Below are positions 1-8,176 of a stretch of 64,000 bases of DNA, in pieces. The translations under genes were made by a program, and so were the position numbers. Numbering within the stretch: the stretch's first letter is position 1; each line of letters starts with the position of its first letter. The DNA comes from Streptacidiphilus pinicola (GTDB lineage: Bacteria > Actinomycetota > Actinomycetes > Streptomycetales > Streptomycetaceae): positions 33,139 through 97,138 of the forward strand of contig NZ_QKYN01000072.1 of assembly GCF_003258295.1 (NCBI RefSeq). The letters are read 5' to 3'. The notes beneath the pieces were generated by a model, which made no database searches, was not told where the DNA came from, and saw only the letters and a list, made by a program, of their open reading frames with translations.

Positions 1-479
1 GCCTGCGCGGCGACGCTGACCCGGTTCCAGGCGTTGATGGTGGTGATCAGCCAGACCAGCTCGGCCAGTTCGGTCTCCTCGAACTCCTCGGCCGCGGCCG
101 CCCAGACGTCCTCGCGGACCGGGCCGTCGGAGAGGCGGGTGACGGCCTCGGTGAGCGCGAGCGCGGCGCGCTCGCGGCGGGTGAACAGGCCCGTCTCCTG
201 CCAGACCGGGAGCAGCAGGAGCCGCCGCTGGTCCTCGCCGCCGGCCAGGGCGTCGGCGGTGTGGGTGTCGACGCAGTAGGCACAGCCGTTGATCTGCGAG
301 GCCCGGGCCCGGACCAGCTCCTTCAGGCCCGCCTCCAGGTCGCTGCCGGCGGTCGCCTTGTCGAGGGCGACCATGGCGCGCATCGCGGCGGGCGCCAGCT
401 TGTCCGCGGCGATACGGACGTTGATCCGGGGGTTCTCGGTCTTGGTGTTCACGGTCTTGGTGTTCGCTGTCGTCGTCAT
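1..479 (-). CDS. Carboxymuconolactone decarboxylase (AhpD-like) family protein, 3' end outside window
   Basis: The frame opens at an ATG (complement of 477-479) and runs off the left edge without a stop, so the C-terminus is missing; about 159 residues are visible. The protein carries the AhpD-like motif INGCAYCVDTHTADA, with the CxxC pair and downstream His of the CMD fold, then a helical segment ending TTINAWNRVSVA. Family members act as thiol-dependent peroxidase partners or as small-molecule decarboxylases, and the substrate here cannot be told. It is divergent from a MocR regulator with only 47 nt between the starts, so it is the likely regulatory target. A second CMD-family protein at 34986-35456 has the same motif. 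Confidence 0.9.
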   Translation of the reverse strand, partial: MTTTANTKTVNTKTENPRINVRIAADKLAPAAMRAMVALDKATAGSDLEAGLKELVRARASQINGCAYCVDTHTADALAGGEDQRRLLLLPVWQETGLFTRRERAALALTEAVTRLSDGPVREDVWAAAAEEFEETELAELVWLITTINAWNRVSVAAQ

Positions 480-499
480 GCCTATGAGTCTGGCCCTTG

Positions 500-547
500 A
501 GTGGACCCACGATAAGGTCCATTTCCATGACCGATGACTGGTCCACT
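500..547. promoter_or_regulatory. Candidate MocR operator: three GGTCCA half-sites over a -10-like hexamer
   Basis: AGTGGACC (500-507) faces GGTCCA (516-521) as an inverted repeat. A third half-site, GGTCCACT (540-547), lies in direct repeat 24 bp after the second and is the exact complement of the first. A TAAGGT -10-like hexamer (513-518) overlaps the middle site. The cluster spans the start of the MocR gene and the short spacer to the divergent CMD gene. Mixed direct and inverted half-sites are known for MocR proteins such as PdxR; assignment to this regulator is inferred. Confidence 0.55.
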
Positions 548-1936
548 TTCGGCGTCGACCTCCACCTCGACCTCACCGCCGGGCGGGCCTCGGGCGAGGG
601 TGTCCGGGCCGCGCTGGAGCGGTCGCTGCGCGAGGCGATCCGGCGCGGGCGGCTCGCCGCCGGGTCCCAGCTGCCCGCGACGCGCGCGCTCGCGAGCGAG
701 CTCGGCCTCTCCCGGGGGACGGTCAGCGCGGCCTACGACCAGCTGGTCGCCGAGGGCTACCTGATCGCCCGTCACGGCTCGGGCACCCGCGTCGCGGACG
801 TGGCGCGCGCCGAACGGCAGGCCAAACGCGGCGCGCCCCGGCCACCCCGGCACGATCTGCGGCCCGGGACGCCCGACGTCGGCTCCTTCCCGGTCGCGGC
901 GTGGCTGCGCGCCTCCCGGCGGGCGCTCGGCGACGCCCCACCCGCCGCGTTCGCGTACGGCGACACCCGCGGCCGCCCCGAGCTGCGGGCCGCGCTGGCC
1001 GACTACCTCGGCCGGGCGCGCGGGGTGGACGCCGCTCCCGGCCGGATCGTCGTCACCGCCGGCTATGTCCAGGCACTCACTCTCCTCGCCCGCGTGCTCC
1101 CCGAGGGCGCGTTCGCCCTGGAGGACCCCGGGCTGCCGTTCCACCGCGAGGCGGTGCGCTTCGCCGGTCGCGAGGTGGTCCCGCTGCCGGTCGACGCGGA
1201 GGGCGCCGACCCCGCGGGGCTCCCGGCGGGCGGCGTCGCGGCGGCCGTGGTCACCCCGGCCCACCAGTACCCGACCGGCGTCACCTTGCAGCCGGACCGG
1301 CGCCGCGCCCTCGTCTCCTGGGCGCGGGCGGCGTCCGCCGTGGTCGTCGAGGACGACTACGACGGCGAGTTCCGCTACGACCGCCAGCCGGTCGGCGCGC
1401 TGCAGGGCACGGCCCCGGACAGCGTGGTCTACGTCGGCACGGCGTCGAAGACGCTGGCTCCGGGCGTCCGGCTGGCCTGGATGGTGCTGCCCGGGCGGCT
1501 GGTCGAACCCGTCATGCGGGCCAAGCGCCTGACCGACTTCCAGACGGAGGCCCTGGGTCAGCTGACGCTGGCCGAGTTCCTCACCTCGCGCGAGTACGAC
1601 CGCCACGTCCGGGCCAGCCGCGCCCGCTACCGCCGTCGCCGCGACCTGCTGCTGACCGCCCTCGAGGGCCACTCGCTGGAGGGCGTGGCGGCCGGCCAGC
1701 ACCTGCTGCTGGGCCTCCCGCCGGGGGCGCCCGCGGAGTCGCGGCTGCTGCGTCAGGCGGCGGCCCGGGGGCTGGCCTTCGGCACGCTCGGCGAGCACTG
1801 GCACGACCCTTCGGCCACCCGCCGCAGCGGTCTGGTCCTCGGCTACGGGACGCCGCGGGACGGCGCCTTCCCGGCGGCGGTCGCGGAGCTGTCGGCCTTG
1901 CTAGGTGCGGAGATCGGCGACGGGGGGGTCGACTGA
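527..1936 (+). CDS. MocR-type transcriptional regulator (GntR DNA-binding domain fused to PLP aminotransferase fold)
   Basis: This 469-residue protein has an N-terminal GntR-type winged helix (LREAIRRGRLAAGSQLPATR, then LSRGTVSAAYDQLVAEGYL, about residues 35-90) followed by a class I aminotransferase-like domain. The PLP-binding lysine is K308 in the TASKTLAPG motif. MocR proteins use PLP or an amine ligand to control transcription, usually of a neighbouring gene. The ATG at 527 is preferred over an in-frame TTG at 497 because a TAAGGT hexamer ends 8 nt upstream, which suggests a leaderless transcript. The gene is divergent from the CMD-family gene, a pairing common in streptomycetes. The ligand is unknown. 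Confidence 0.92.
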   Translation: MTDDWSTFGVDLHLDLTAGRASGEGVRAALERSLREAIRRGRLAAGSQLPATRALASELGLSRGTVSAAYDQLVAEGYLIARHGSGTRVADVARAERQAKRGAPRPPRHDLRPGTPDVGSFPVAAWLRASRRALGDAPPAAFAYGDTRGRPELRAALADYLGRARGVDAAPGRIVVTAGYVQALTLLARVLPEGAFALEDPGLPFHREAVRFAGREVVPLPVDAEGADPAGLPAGGVAAAVVTPAHQYPTGVTLQPDRRRALVSWARAASAVVVEDDYDGEFRYDRQPVGALQGTAPDSVVYVGTASKTLAPGVRLAWMVLPGRLVEPVMRAKRLTDFQTEALGQLTLAEFLTSREYDRHVRASRARYRRRRDLLLTALEGHSLEGVAAGQHLLLGLPPGAPAESRLLRQAAARGLAFGTLGEHWHDPSATRRSGLVLGYGTPRDGAFPAAVAELSALLGAEIGDGGVD

Positions 1937-2047
1937 CCCCCGGTAAGACTCTTGGTGGACCGGTGCGTTCATATTTCTTTCATTCACCGCCTAGGATGGC
2001 CGCGCCCACGGGGGACCGACGGAAAAAACCGGGTGAAAAGGACGAAC

Positions 2048-3343
2048 GTGAGCCGAACCGGCGAGGAGACGACGCTCTCCGACTACCGGGCGGATACCGG
2101 ACGCATCGCGTCGTGGCTGCCTGTCCGCAGGCACCACGCGCTCCTTGTCGCATGGACGGCGCTCTGGTTCGTCCTGGTCGTCCCGCGTGGCGGGGTGTCC
2201 TGGCACTACCTGCGCGAGGGCGAGCAACTGCTCTTCGGCAGCGAGGCCGGCGGCGGGCTGTCACTCTACGCGAACCACCCCGAACTGCAGATCGGCCCGG
2301 TGAGCCTGGCGGCGGCCAGGATCTTCCAGCCCTTCACGCCGACGACCGGTCAGCTGCTGGCCGAGGCCACGATGTCCGTGCTCGGCCTGGTGATGCTGAT
2401 CCTGGTCGGCCGCACCGCCGCGCTCTACTACCTCGGCACCGGCACCAACCACCGTCGCCTGCAGCAGCGCATCCTCGTCGCCGGGCTGGCCTTCATCCCG
2501 ATGTGGATCGAGGTCTCCGTCCGCTTCGCGCACCTGGACGACGTGCTGGCGCTCTTCTTCACCACCGTGGCCGTCCACTCGCTCTCCCGCGGCGGCTCCT
2601 GGACGGTGGCGTTCTGGCTGGCTCTGGCGGTGGACGCCAAGCCGACGGCGGTGCCGTTCGCGGTACTGCTGCTGGCACTGCCGAGCGGCAGGCGGCGCGG
2701 GCCGTTCCTGCTCTTCTGCACCGTGGTCGCGGGTGCCTGGCTGCCGTTCTACCTCGGCAACCTCGGCTCGGTCTCGGCGGCCCAGTTCGCGATCCCCAAC
2801 CAGCCCGCGTCCTCGCTGCGCTGGCTGGGCGTCCACAGCGCGGGCACCCCGCCGTGGGACCGCCCGGCCCAGTTCGCGCTCGGCGGGGCGCTCGGGGCGC
2901 TCGCCGTGTGGCGCGGCCGCTGGCCCGCCGTGATCCTGCTCGGCGCGAACGCGCGCATCCTGCTCGACCCCAGCACCTACACCTACTACAGCGCGTCCGT
3001 CCTGCTGGGCACGCTGCTGTGGGACGCGGTGGGCCAGCGGCGCCTGGTGCCGTGGTGGAGCTGGATCGCGCTGCTCTCGCTCTACGGCGGCACGCTCCTC
3101 ATCCCGGACGACGCGACGCGCGGCCTGGTGCGGCTCTCCTTCGTGGCCCTGTCGACGGTGTACGTGCTGCTGTGGCCGACTCCCGGCAAGAAGCGGCTGA
3201 AGAAGCGGCTGAAGCGGCAGCGCAAGGCGCAGCAGGGCACGCCGGTTCCCGCGAACGTGATCCCCCGGCCGCGGCAGGCGACCACGGCGGCCGACCGGGG
3301 CGCGGCCCAGACCTCCGGACCGGAGCTCGTCCAGGCCTGGTAG
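2048..3343 (+). CDS. Polytopic membrane protein, possibly a GT-C-fold glycosyltransferase
   Basis: The 431-residue protein has roughly ten hydrophobic segments from residue 25 to 375, separated by short loops, and a highly basic tail rich in KKRLK repeats. Features recalling GT-C-type (GT87/GT39-like) polyprenyl-sugar transferases are an acidic pair in the loop VRFAHLDDVLALFF and the DAKPTAVPF motif at the start of a membrane helix. No catalytic assignment is secure. The GTG start at 2048 has AAAAGGACG upstream; an in-frame GTG at 2033 is the alternative. The gene stands alone between the MocR gene and a NUDIX gene. Confidence 0.7.
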   Translation: MSRTGEETTLSDYRADTGRIASWLPVRRHHALLVAWTALWFVLVVPRGGVSWHYLREGEQLLFGSEAGGGLSLYANHPELQIGPVSLAAARIFQPFTPTTGQLLAEATMSVLGLVMLILVGRTAALYYLGTGTNHRRLQQRILVAGLAFIPMWIEVSVRFAHLDDVLALFFTTVAVHSLSRGGSWTVAFWLALAVDAKPTAVPFAVLLLALPSGRRRGPFLLFCTVVAGAWLPFYLGNLGSVSAAQFAIPNQPASSLRWLGVHSAGTPPWDRPAQFALGGALGALAVWRGRWPAVILLGANARILLDPSTYTYYSASVLLGTLLWDAVGQRRLVPWWSWIALLSLYGGTLLIPDDATRGLVRLSFVALSTVYVLLWPTPGKKRLKKRLKRQRKAQQGTPVPANVIPRPRQATTAADRGAAQTSGPELVQAW

Positions 3344-3449
3344 CGCCCGGCGCCCCACCTCCGGTCCGCTCACCCGCCGTGACGTTTCCGCGGCGGGGCG
3401 TCAAGCCGGTGCCCCTCGCGCGCTCCCCCGAACGGGCCAGTGGAGCCGC

Positions 3450-3455
3450 TAGGCT
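3450..3455 (+). promoter_or_regulatory. -10 hexamer TAGGCT of a probably leaderless promoter
   Basis: TAGGCT matches the Streptomyces vegetative -10 consensus (TAGRRT-like). It ends 6 nt before the ATG at 3462, which places the expected transcription start at or next to the start codon. No Shine-Dalgarno sequence lies upstream. No good -35 is visible. Confidence 0.45.
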
Positions 3456-3461
3456 CACTCA

Positions 3462-4100
3462 ATGACCTGGACGACCGAGCGTTCTGACGACCCGGCAGCA
3501 CCGGAACCCGCCGAGCTGGCCGCCCTGGCGCGGCGATTCCCCGCCCTGCACGCACCGCAGTTCTGGGCCTGGGGCGGCTACGACGCACAGTTCTCCCCGC
3601 TGATGCCGGCGGACCGGCTCGTCACCAACGTGCACCTGGTCGGCTTCGCCCCGCTGCCCGGCGCCGAGGGTCACGGCGTGGTGGTCTGCCGCGACGAGCG
3701 GGACCACTGGTTCCTGCCCGGCGGCACCCGGGAGCGGGACGAGAGCGTCGACGACTGCCTGGTCCGGGAGCTGCGCGAGGAGGCGGGCGCGCGCCTGCTC
3801 GACGCACCGGTGTGGATCGGGGCGCACCGCTGCGTCACCGACAACCCCGTGCCCTACCGGCCGTGGCAGCCACACCCGGAGAAGGCCTGGTTGTGGGGCT
3901 GGGGCGAGGTGGTCGTGGACTCCGCGCCGACCAACCCGGAGGACGGCGAGCCCGTCGTCGAGGTGCGCGTCGCCCCCGCCGCGGAGGCCATGGAGTTGCT
4001 GACCCGCGGCCGTGACCGCTGGTGGGCCGAGCTCGTTGCGCTGGCCGTGGAGTCACGTGAGAGACGCGCAAGCGCAGGGGAGCGCACGCCCGGCGCGTGA
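3462..4100 (+). CDS. NUDIX hydrolase
   Basis: This is a 212-residue protein with a complete Nudix box at residues 87-109 (GGTRERDE, then RELREEAG), including the RELREE metal-binding core. NUDIX enzymes hydrolyse nucleoside diphosphates linked to another moiety; the substrate cannot be predicted. The N-terminal 60 residues (QFWAWGGYDAQFSPL) form an extension before the Nudix fold. The start at 3462 is preferred because a TAGGCT -10 lies directly upstream, suggesting a leaderless message. It is monocistronic, with a 204-nt spacer before the next gene. Confidence 0.88.
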   Translation: MTWTTERSDDPAAPEPAELAALARRFPALHAPQFWAWGGYDAQFSPLMPADRLVTNVHLVGFAPLPGAEGHGVVVCRDERDHWFLPGGTRERDESVDDCLVRELREEAGARLLDAPVWIGAHRCVTDNPVPYRPWQPHPEKAWLWGWGEVVVDSAPTNPEDGEPVVEVRVAPAAEAMELLTRGRDRWWAELVALAVESRERRASAGERTPGA

Positions 4101-4304
4101 GGGCACCTCGTGATCCGGCGTGCTGCGGTGCGCAAGTGACACCGCGTCTTCCGCGCGGAACCATGAATGTCCCCTGTGCGTCTGTTACACCTGGTAAGCC
4201 CGAGCTTGTGGGTTTATGGGCTATGCCGTCGGACACGCGGGGCAGGGGGGGCAGGACAACAGCACGCAGAGCCTTGGTGCGGAAAGCCGCGTGAGAGGAG
4301 AGGT

Positions 4305-4898
4305 ATGACTGGGCAGTCGACGCAGCGCCCGGCGGCGAGGTCCTCCGAGCGTGCGGCCCAGCCGCCGACCCAGCGCGGCCCCCGTGGTCACGGCCAGGGA
4401 TCCGCCGCGGGCGGCCACGGTCACTCTCACGGCGGCGGCCCCGCCTCACGGCGCGGCGCGCTGCTGCCCGGTCGGCTCGCCCGACCGCAGGCCGGCTGGG
4501 TGCTGCTGGCGCTCCCGGTCCTCGGCGCACTGGTCGACGAGGTGTCCGGCGCGCCACTCGGCGGCTTCTTCCTGGTCTGCTCGGTGCTGGCCTCCGCGTG
4601 GGCCGCGCTGCTGTCGACCCGCCGCGGGCTGTGGTGGGTGCTGCCGAGCCCGCCGCTGGTCGTCGCCGCGGTGGCGCTGCTCGACCAGCTGCTGCTGCAC
4701 GGCTCGGACTTCACCGGCAACAAGCTCGGCACCGGCCTGCTGAAGTGGTCGGTCGACCTGTTCCCGACCATGTTCTTCGCCCTGCTGGCCGCGTTCGTGG
4801 CACCGGCGCTGCGACGGGCCCTGCTCCGCCGTTCCGCCGCCCGCGCGGCCGGGCGCGGCGCCCAGGTTCCCGTCCCGCGAAGGAGCCACCATGACTGA
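4305..4898 (+). CDS. Small membrane protein, DUF6542-like
   Basis: The 197-residue protein has a Pro/Arg/Gly-rich disordered N-terminus with a His-rich stretch (about residues 30-45). Three or four hydrophobic helices follow (VLLALPVLGALVDEV, FFLVCSVLASAWAALL, WVLPSPPLVVAAVALL, MFFALLAAFVAPALRR). The layout resembles actinobacterial DUF6542 proteins, whose function is unknown. The ATG at 4305 has a strong GAGAGGAGAGG ribosome-binding site, so the longer frame opening at 4167 is not used. The gene overlaps the LCP gene by 8 nt, which implies translational coupling and a shared envelope context. Confidence 0.7.
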   Translation: MTGQSTQRPAARSSERAAQPPTQRGPRGHGQGSAAGGHGHSHGGGPASRRGALLPGRLARPQAGWVLLALPVLGALVDEVSGAPLGGFFLVCSVLASAWAALLSTRRGLWWVLPSPPLVVAAVALLDQLLLHGSDFTGNKLGTGLLKWSVDLFPTMFFALLAAFVAPALRRALLRRSAARAAGRGAQVPVPRRSHHD

Positions 4899-6522
4899 CC
4901 GCTCCCAGAACCGCCCGCACGGGCGTCCCTCCGTGGGCCGTCGCCCCGCGACGCCGCTGGTCCGCGCCGGGCGCGCGGCCGTGGCCACCGCCTCCGCGGT
5001 GGTACTGCTGGGCAGCGGCGTCTCCTGGTTCACCTACCACTCGCTGACGGACGGTCTGAACACCTCCGACGCGCTCGGCATCACGCAGCGCCACGCGCCG
5101 CCCAAGCTCGACAACTCGATCAACCTGCTGCTGATCGGACTGGACAGCCGCAAGGACATGAACGGCAACGACCTGCCCCGGCAGTTCGTCGAGCAGGACC
5201 TGCACGCCGGCTCCAGCGACATCGGCGGTTACAACACCAACACGCTGATCCTGCTGCACATCCCCGCCAACGGCGGCAAGGTGCAGGCCTTCTCCGTCCC
5301 GCGCGACGACTACGTCGAGACGCTCAACGGCGACGGCTCCTCCCAGGGCCACCACAAGATCAAGGAGGCCTACGGCCTGGCCAAGGCGGCGATCGAGCCC
5401 CAGCTCAAGGCCCAGGGCCTGACCGGCGCCGCGCTGGAGCAGCAGAGCCGCGAGGCCGGCCGCGAGGCGACCCTGGCCACCGTCCAGCAGTTCCTCGGCG
5501 TCCGCATCGACCACTTCGCCGAGGTCAACCTGCTCGGCTTCTACGACATCGCCAAGGTGGTCCAGCCGATCACGGTCTGCCTCAAGCACGCCACCAGGGA
5601 CCCGGCCATGACCGGCCAGGGCTCCGGCGCGAACTTCCACGCCGGCTACAACACCCTGGACGCCGCCGGCGCGCTCTCCTTCGTCCGCCAGCGCCACAAC
5701 CTCACCAACGGCGACCTCGACCGGACCCACCGCCAGCAGGCCTTCATCTCCTCGGTGATGTACAAGCTGAAGCAGGAGGGCCTCTTCAACGACCTGGGCA
5801 AGATGCAGGGCCTGTTCGACGTGGTGAAGAAGGACGTCGTGCTGGACTCGCAGTGGAACGTGCTCGACTTCGCCCAGCAGGTGCCCAACCTGACCGGCGG
5901 GAACGTGGTCTTCAACACCCTGCCGATCCAGGGCTTCGCCACCCGCAACGGCGAATCGGTCAACCTCGTCGACGAGCAGCAGATCCAGCGCATCATGCGG
6001 CGGCTCGTCGCCGTCGACCCGAGCCCGGCCGCGACGCCCCCGGGCTCCGCGCCCGCCTCGTCCGCGCCGGCCGCCGCGGCGCAGCCGGCGGGGCCGGTGG
6101 CCCCCGCGACGGTCGACGTGCTGAACGGCTCCGGCGCCACCGGGCTCGCCGCACAGAAGCAGAAGGACCTGGTCGACGCGGGCTGGACCGCGGGCCGCAC
6201 CGGCAACGCCGGCGCCCGCGCGCACACCGTCGTCCGCTACGGCCCCGGCAAGGACGCGGCCCAGGCCGCCAAGCAGGTCGCCGCGAAGCTCGGCGTGTCG
6301 GCGGCGCCGACCTCGTCCGGGAACGTGGCCGCGGGCCACGTCGAGGTCCTCCTCGGCGCGGACGCGGCGTCCGGCGCGAACGCCGGAGGCGGCGCTGGCT
6401 CCGGCTCCGGGGCGGGTTCGGGCGCCGGTTCCGGGGCCGGTTCGTCCTCGGACGGCACGGCCAGCATCCCGTTCCAGGGCTCGTCCGTGGAGATGGGCCA
6501 GGGCATTCCCTGTGTGGACTGA
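4891..6522 (+). CDS. LCP (LytR-CpsA-Psr) family cell-wall glycopolymer ligase
   Basis: This 543-residue protein has a basic cytoplasmic N-terminus and one transmembrane helix near residues 28-50. The LCP domain follows, from about residue 72 (LLLIGLDSRKDMNG) through SVPRDDYVETL and a conserved Arg block (ALSFVRQRHNLTNGDLDRTHRQ). A LytR_C domain begins near residue 410 (VDVLNGSGATGLA). A Gly/Ser-rich linker precedes the C-terminus. LCP enzymes attach polyprenyl-linked glycopolymers such as teichoic acid or arabinogalactan-like chains to peptidoglycan outside the membrane. It is translationally coupled to the upstream membrane protein. A second LCP gene lies at 24061-25710. Confidence 0.93.
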   Translation: MTDRSQNRPHGRPSVGRRPATPLVRAGRAAVATASAVVLLGSGVSWFTYHSLTDGLNTSDALGITQRHAPPKLDNSINLLLIGLDSRKDMNGNDLPRQFVEQDLHAGSSDIGGYNTNTLILLHIPANGGKVQAFSVPRDDYVETLNGDGSSQGHHKIKEAYGLAKAAIEPQLKAQGLTGAALEQQSREAGREATLATVQQFLGVRIDHFAEVNLLGFYDIAKVVQPITVCLKHATRDPAMTGQGSGANFHAGYNTLDAAGALSFVRQRHNLTNGDLDRTHRQQAFISSVMYKLKQEGLFNDLGKMQGLFDVVKKDVVLDSQWNVLDFAQQVPNLTGGNVVFNTLPIQGFATRNGESVNLVDEQQIQRIMRRLVAVDPSPAATPPGSAPASSAPAAAAQPAGPVAPATVDVLNGSGATGLAAQKQKDLVDAGWTAGRTGNAGARAHTVVRYGPGKDAAQAAKQVAAKLGVSAAPTSSGNVAAGHVEVLLGADAASGANAGGGAGSGSGAGSGAGSGAGSSSDGTASIPFQGSSVEMGQGIPCVD

Positions 6523-6608
6523 TCCGGATTCGGTCCCGTTTCGTGGACGATTCCGTCTCAGCAACGGCACCCGGCTAGGAGAACGGGAAACACGTAAGAC
6601 ACACTTGT

Positions 6609-6623
6609 TGTGATTGATCGCAC
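6609..6623. promoter_or_regulatory. CRP-like dyad upstream of crp
   Basis: TGTGA (6609-6613) starts a dyad with core GTG-N8-CAC (6610-6612 and 6621-6623). This is the spacing of the canonical CRP site, although the right half departs from TCACA. It lies 65 nt upstream of the crp GTG start, so autoregulation is possible. Similar GTG...CAC motifs are reported for Streptomyces Crp; the assignment is inferred. Confidence 0.4.
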
Positions 6624-6687
6624 TGTTTCCCGGTCGGGCATGATGGGGACCGAACCTCAAGCCTGCACGGCCGACTAGGAGGACCGA

Positions 6688-7362
6688 GTGGACGACGTTC
6701 TGCGGCGGGCACCGCTCTTCACCGCTCTGGACGACGAGCAGGCCGCCGAGCTGCGCGCCTCCATGTCGGAGACGACCCTGAGCCGCGGTGAGTCGCTGTT
6801 CCACGAGGGCGACCCCGGCGACCGGCTCTACGTCATCGTCGAGGGCAAGCTGAAGCTGCACCGCGCCTCGGCCGACGGCCGCGAGAACATGCTCGCGGTG
6901 GTGGGGCCGAGCGAGATGATCGGTGAGCTGTCGCTCTTCGACCCGGGCCCGCGCACCGCGACCGCCTCGGCACTGACCGAGGTCAAGCTGCTCGGCCTCG
7001 GCCACGGCGACCTGCAGCCGTGGCTCGCGACCCGCCCCGAGGTCGCCATCGCGCTGCTGCGCGCGATCGCGCGCCGCTTGCGTCGTACCAACGACGTCAT
7101 GTCGGACCTGGTCTTCTCCGACGTCCCCGGCCGCGTCGCCAAGGCCCTGCTGGACCTGTCCCGCCGCTTCGGCGTCCCCTCCGACGAGGGCATCCACGTG
7201 GTGCACGACCTCACCCAGGAGGAGCTGGCCCAGCTGGTCGGCGCGTCGCGCGAGACGGTCAACAAGGCGCTTGCCGACTTCGCGCAGCGGGGTTGGCTCC
7301 GCCTCGAAGCGCGCGCGGTGATCCTCCTCGACGTGGAACGCCTCGCACGCCGGTCACGGTAA
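6688..7362 (+). CDS. crp: Crp/Fnr-family transcriptional regulator (cAMP receptor protein)
   Basis: The 224-residue protein has an N-terminal cyclic-nucleotide-binding beta roll (GDPGDRLYVIVEGKLKLH at about 39-56; GELSLFDPGPRTATASA, the phosphate-binding cassette, at about 79-95). A C-terminal winged helix follows (LTQEELAQLVGASRETVNKAL). The length and motifs match Streptomyces Crp, which governs germination and affects antibiotic production. The GTG start at 6688 has an AGGAGGA ribosome-binding site (6677-6683). The wblA-linked genes follow downstream, as I recall for the SCO3571-SCO3580 region. A CRP-like dyad lies upstream. Confidence 0.92.
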   Translation: MDDVLRRAPLFTALDDEQAAELRASMSETTLSRGESLFHEGDPGDRLYVIVEGKLKLHRASADGRENMLAVVGPSEMIGELSLFDPGPRTATASALTEVKLLGLGHGDLQPWLATRPEVAIALLRAIARRLRRTNDVMSDLVFSDVPGRVAKALLDLSRRFGVPSDEGIHVVHDLTQEELAQLVGASRETVNKALADFAQRGWLRLEARAVILLDVERLARRSR

Positions 7363-7369
7363 GCAACCT

Positions 7370-7398
7370 GGGGGCGCGGGGCAGAGCCCCGCGCCCCT
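7370..7398. terminator. Perfect hairpin between convergent crp and MBL genes (short member of dispersed repeat family)
   Basis: GGGGCGCGGGG (7371-7381) pairs perfectly with CCCCGCGCCCC (7387-7397) around a 5-nt loop. It lies between the convergent 3' ends and reaches the stop codon of the MBL gene, so it probably terminates transcription in both directions. The core is the same as in the larger elements at 15118, 37927 and 41284. Confidence 0.75.
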
Positions 7399-8176
7399 AA
7401 CGGTTCTCCCGCAGGTATTCGAGCTGAGCTCTGACCGACCACTCCGCCGCGGGCCAGAGCGAGCGGTCCACGTCCGCGTAGACGTGGGCGACGACCTCCG
7501 ACGGTGACGTGTGGCCGGCCTCGACCGCCGCAGCCACCTGCGCGAGGCGGGACTCGCGGTGGGCGAGGTAGAACTCCACCGCGCCGAGCGCGTCCTCCAG
7601 GACGGGGCCGTGGCCGGGAAGGATCACGCGGGCCTCCCGGGCCTCCGCCAAAGCCCGCAGACGCTTGAGGGAGGCGAGGTAATCGCCGAGGCGGCCGTCC
7701 GGGTGGGCGACGACGGTGGTGCCGCGGCCGAGGACGGTGTCGCCGGTCAGGAGGGAACCCTCCGCGGGAAGCGCGAAACAGAGGGAGTCCGAGGTGTGGC
7801 CCGGGGTCCCGACGACGCGGAGTTCGAGGCCGCCGACCTCCAGGACGTCCCCGTCCGCCAGACCCTCGGAGCCCAGCCGCAGCGCGGGATCCAGCGCCCG
7901 GACCCCGCTGCCGCTGAGCGCGGCGAACCGCGCCGCGCCCTCCGCGTGGTCCGCGTGGCCGTGGGTCAGGAGCGTCGCCGCGACGCGACGGCCCTGCGAC
8001 TCGACCTGGGCGAGGACCGCGGCGAGGTGGCCCTCGTGGAGGGGGCCGGGATCGATGACGACGGCCTCGGTCGAGCCGGGCTCGGCGAGGATCCAGGTGT
8101 TGGTGCCCTCCAGCGTCATCGGGGACGGGTTGGGGGCCAGGACCAGCGTCGACCGCTCGGTCACGACGGTGCTCAC
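7397..8176 (-). CDS. MBL-fold metallohydrolase
   Basis: A 259-residue metallo-beta-lactamase-fold protein with the Zn-binding motif THGHADH, a downstream GTPGHT histidine, the GDTVLG aspartate and ILPGHG. Proteins of this type act on thioesters or other hydrolysable substrates; the specific substrate is unknown. The GTG start overlaps the stop of the upstream NUDIX gene in a 4-nt GTGA, which indicates translational coupling. The C-terminal 50 residues form a helical extension (HTSPSEVVAHVYADVDRSLW) typical of LACTB2-like members. Confidence 0.9.
   Translation of the reverse strand: MSTVVTERSTLVLAPNPSPMTLEGTNTWILAEPGSTEAVVIDPGPLHEGHLAAVLAQVESQGRRVAATLLTHGHADHAEGAARFAALSGSGVRALDPALRLGSEGLADGDVLEVGGLELRVVGTPGHTSDSLCFALPAEGSLLTGDTVLGRGTTVVAHPDGRLGDYLASLKRLRALAEAREARVILPGHGPVLEDALGAVEFYLAHRESRLAQVAAAVEAGHTSPSEVVAHVYADVDRSLWPAAEWSVRAQLEYLRENR

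Noticed and set aside
901..3465. 854-codon open frame on the plus strand across the MocR and membrane-protein genes
   Set aside because: Arg/Pro/Gly-rich product with no family motif; it is the +1 shadow of two real genes and arises from the high GC content.
4711..7206. 831-codon minus-strand frame opposite the LCP and crp genes
   Set aside because: Composition is that of an antisense frame; the plus strand holds genes with clear motifs.
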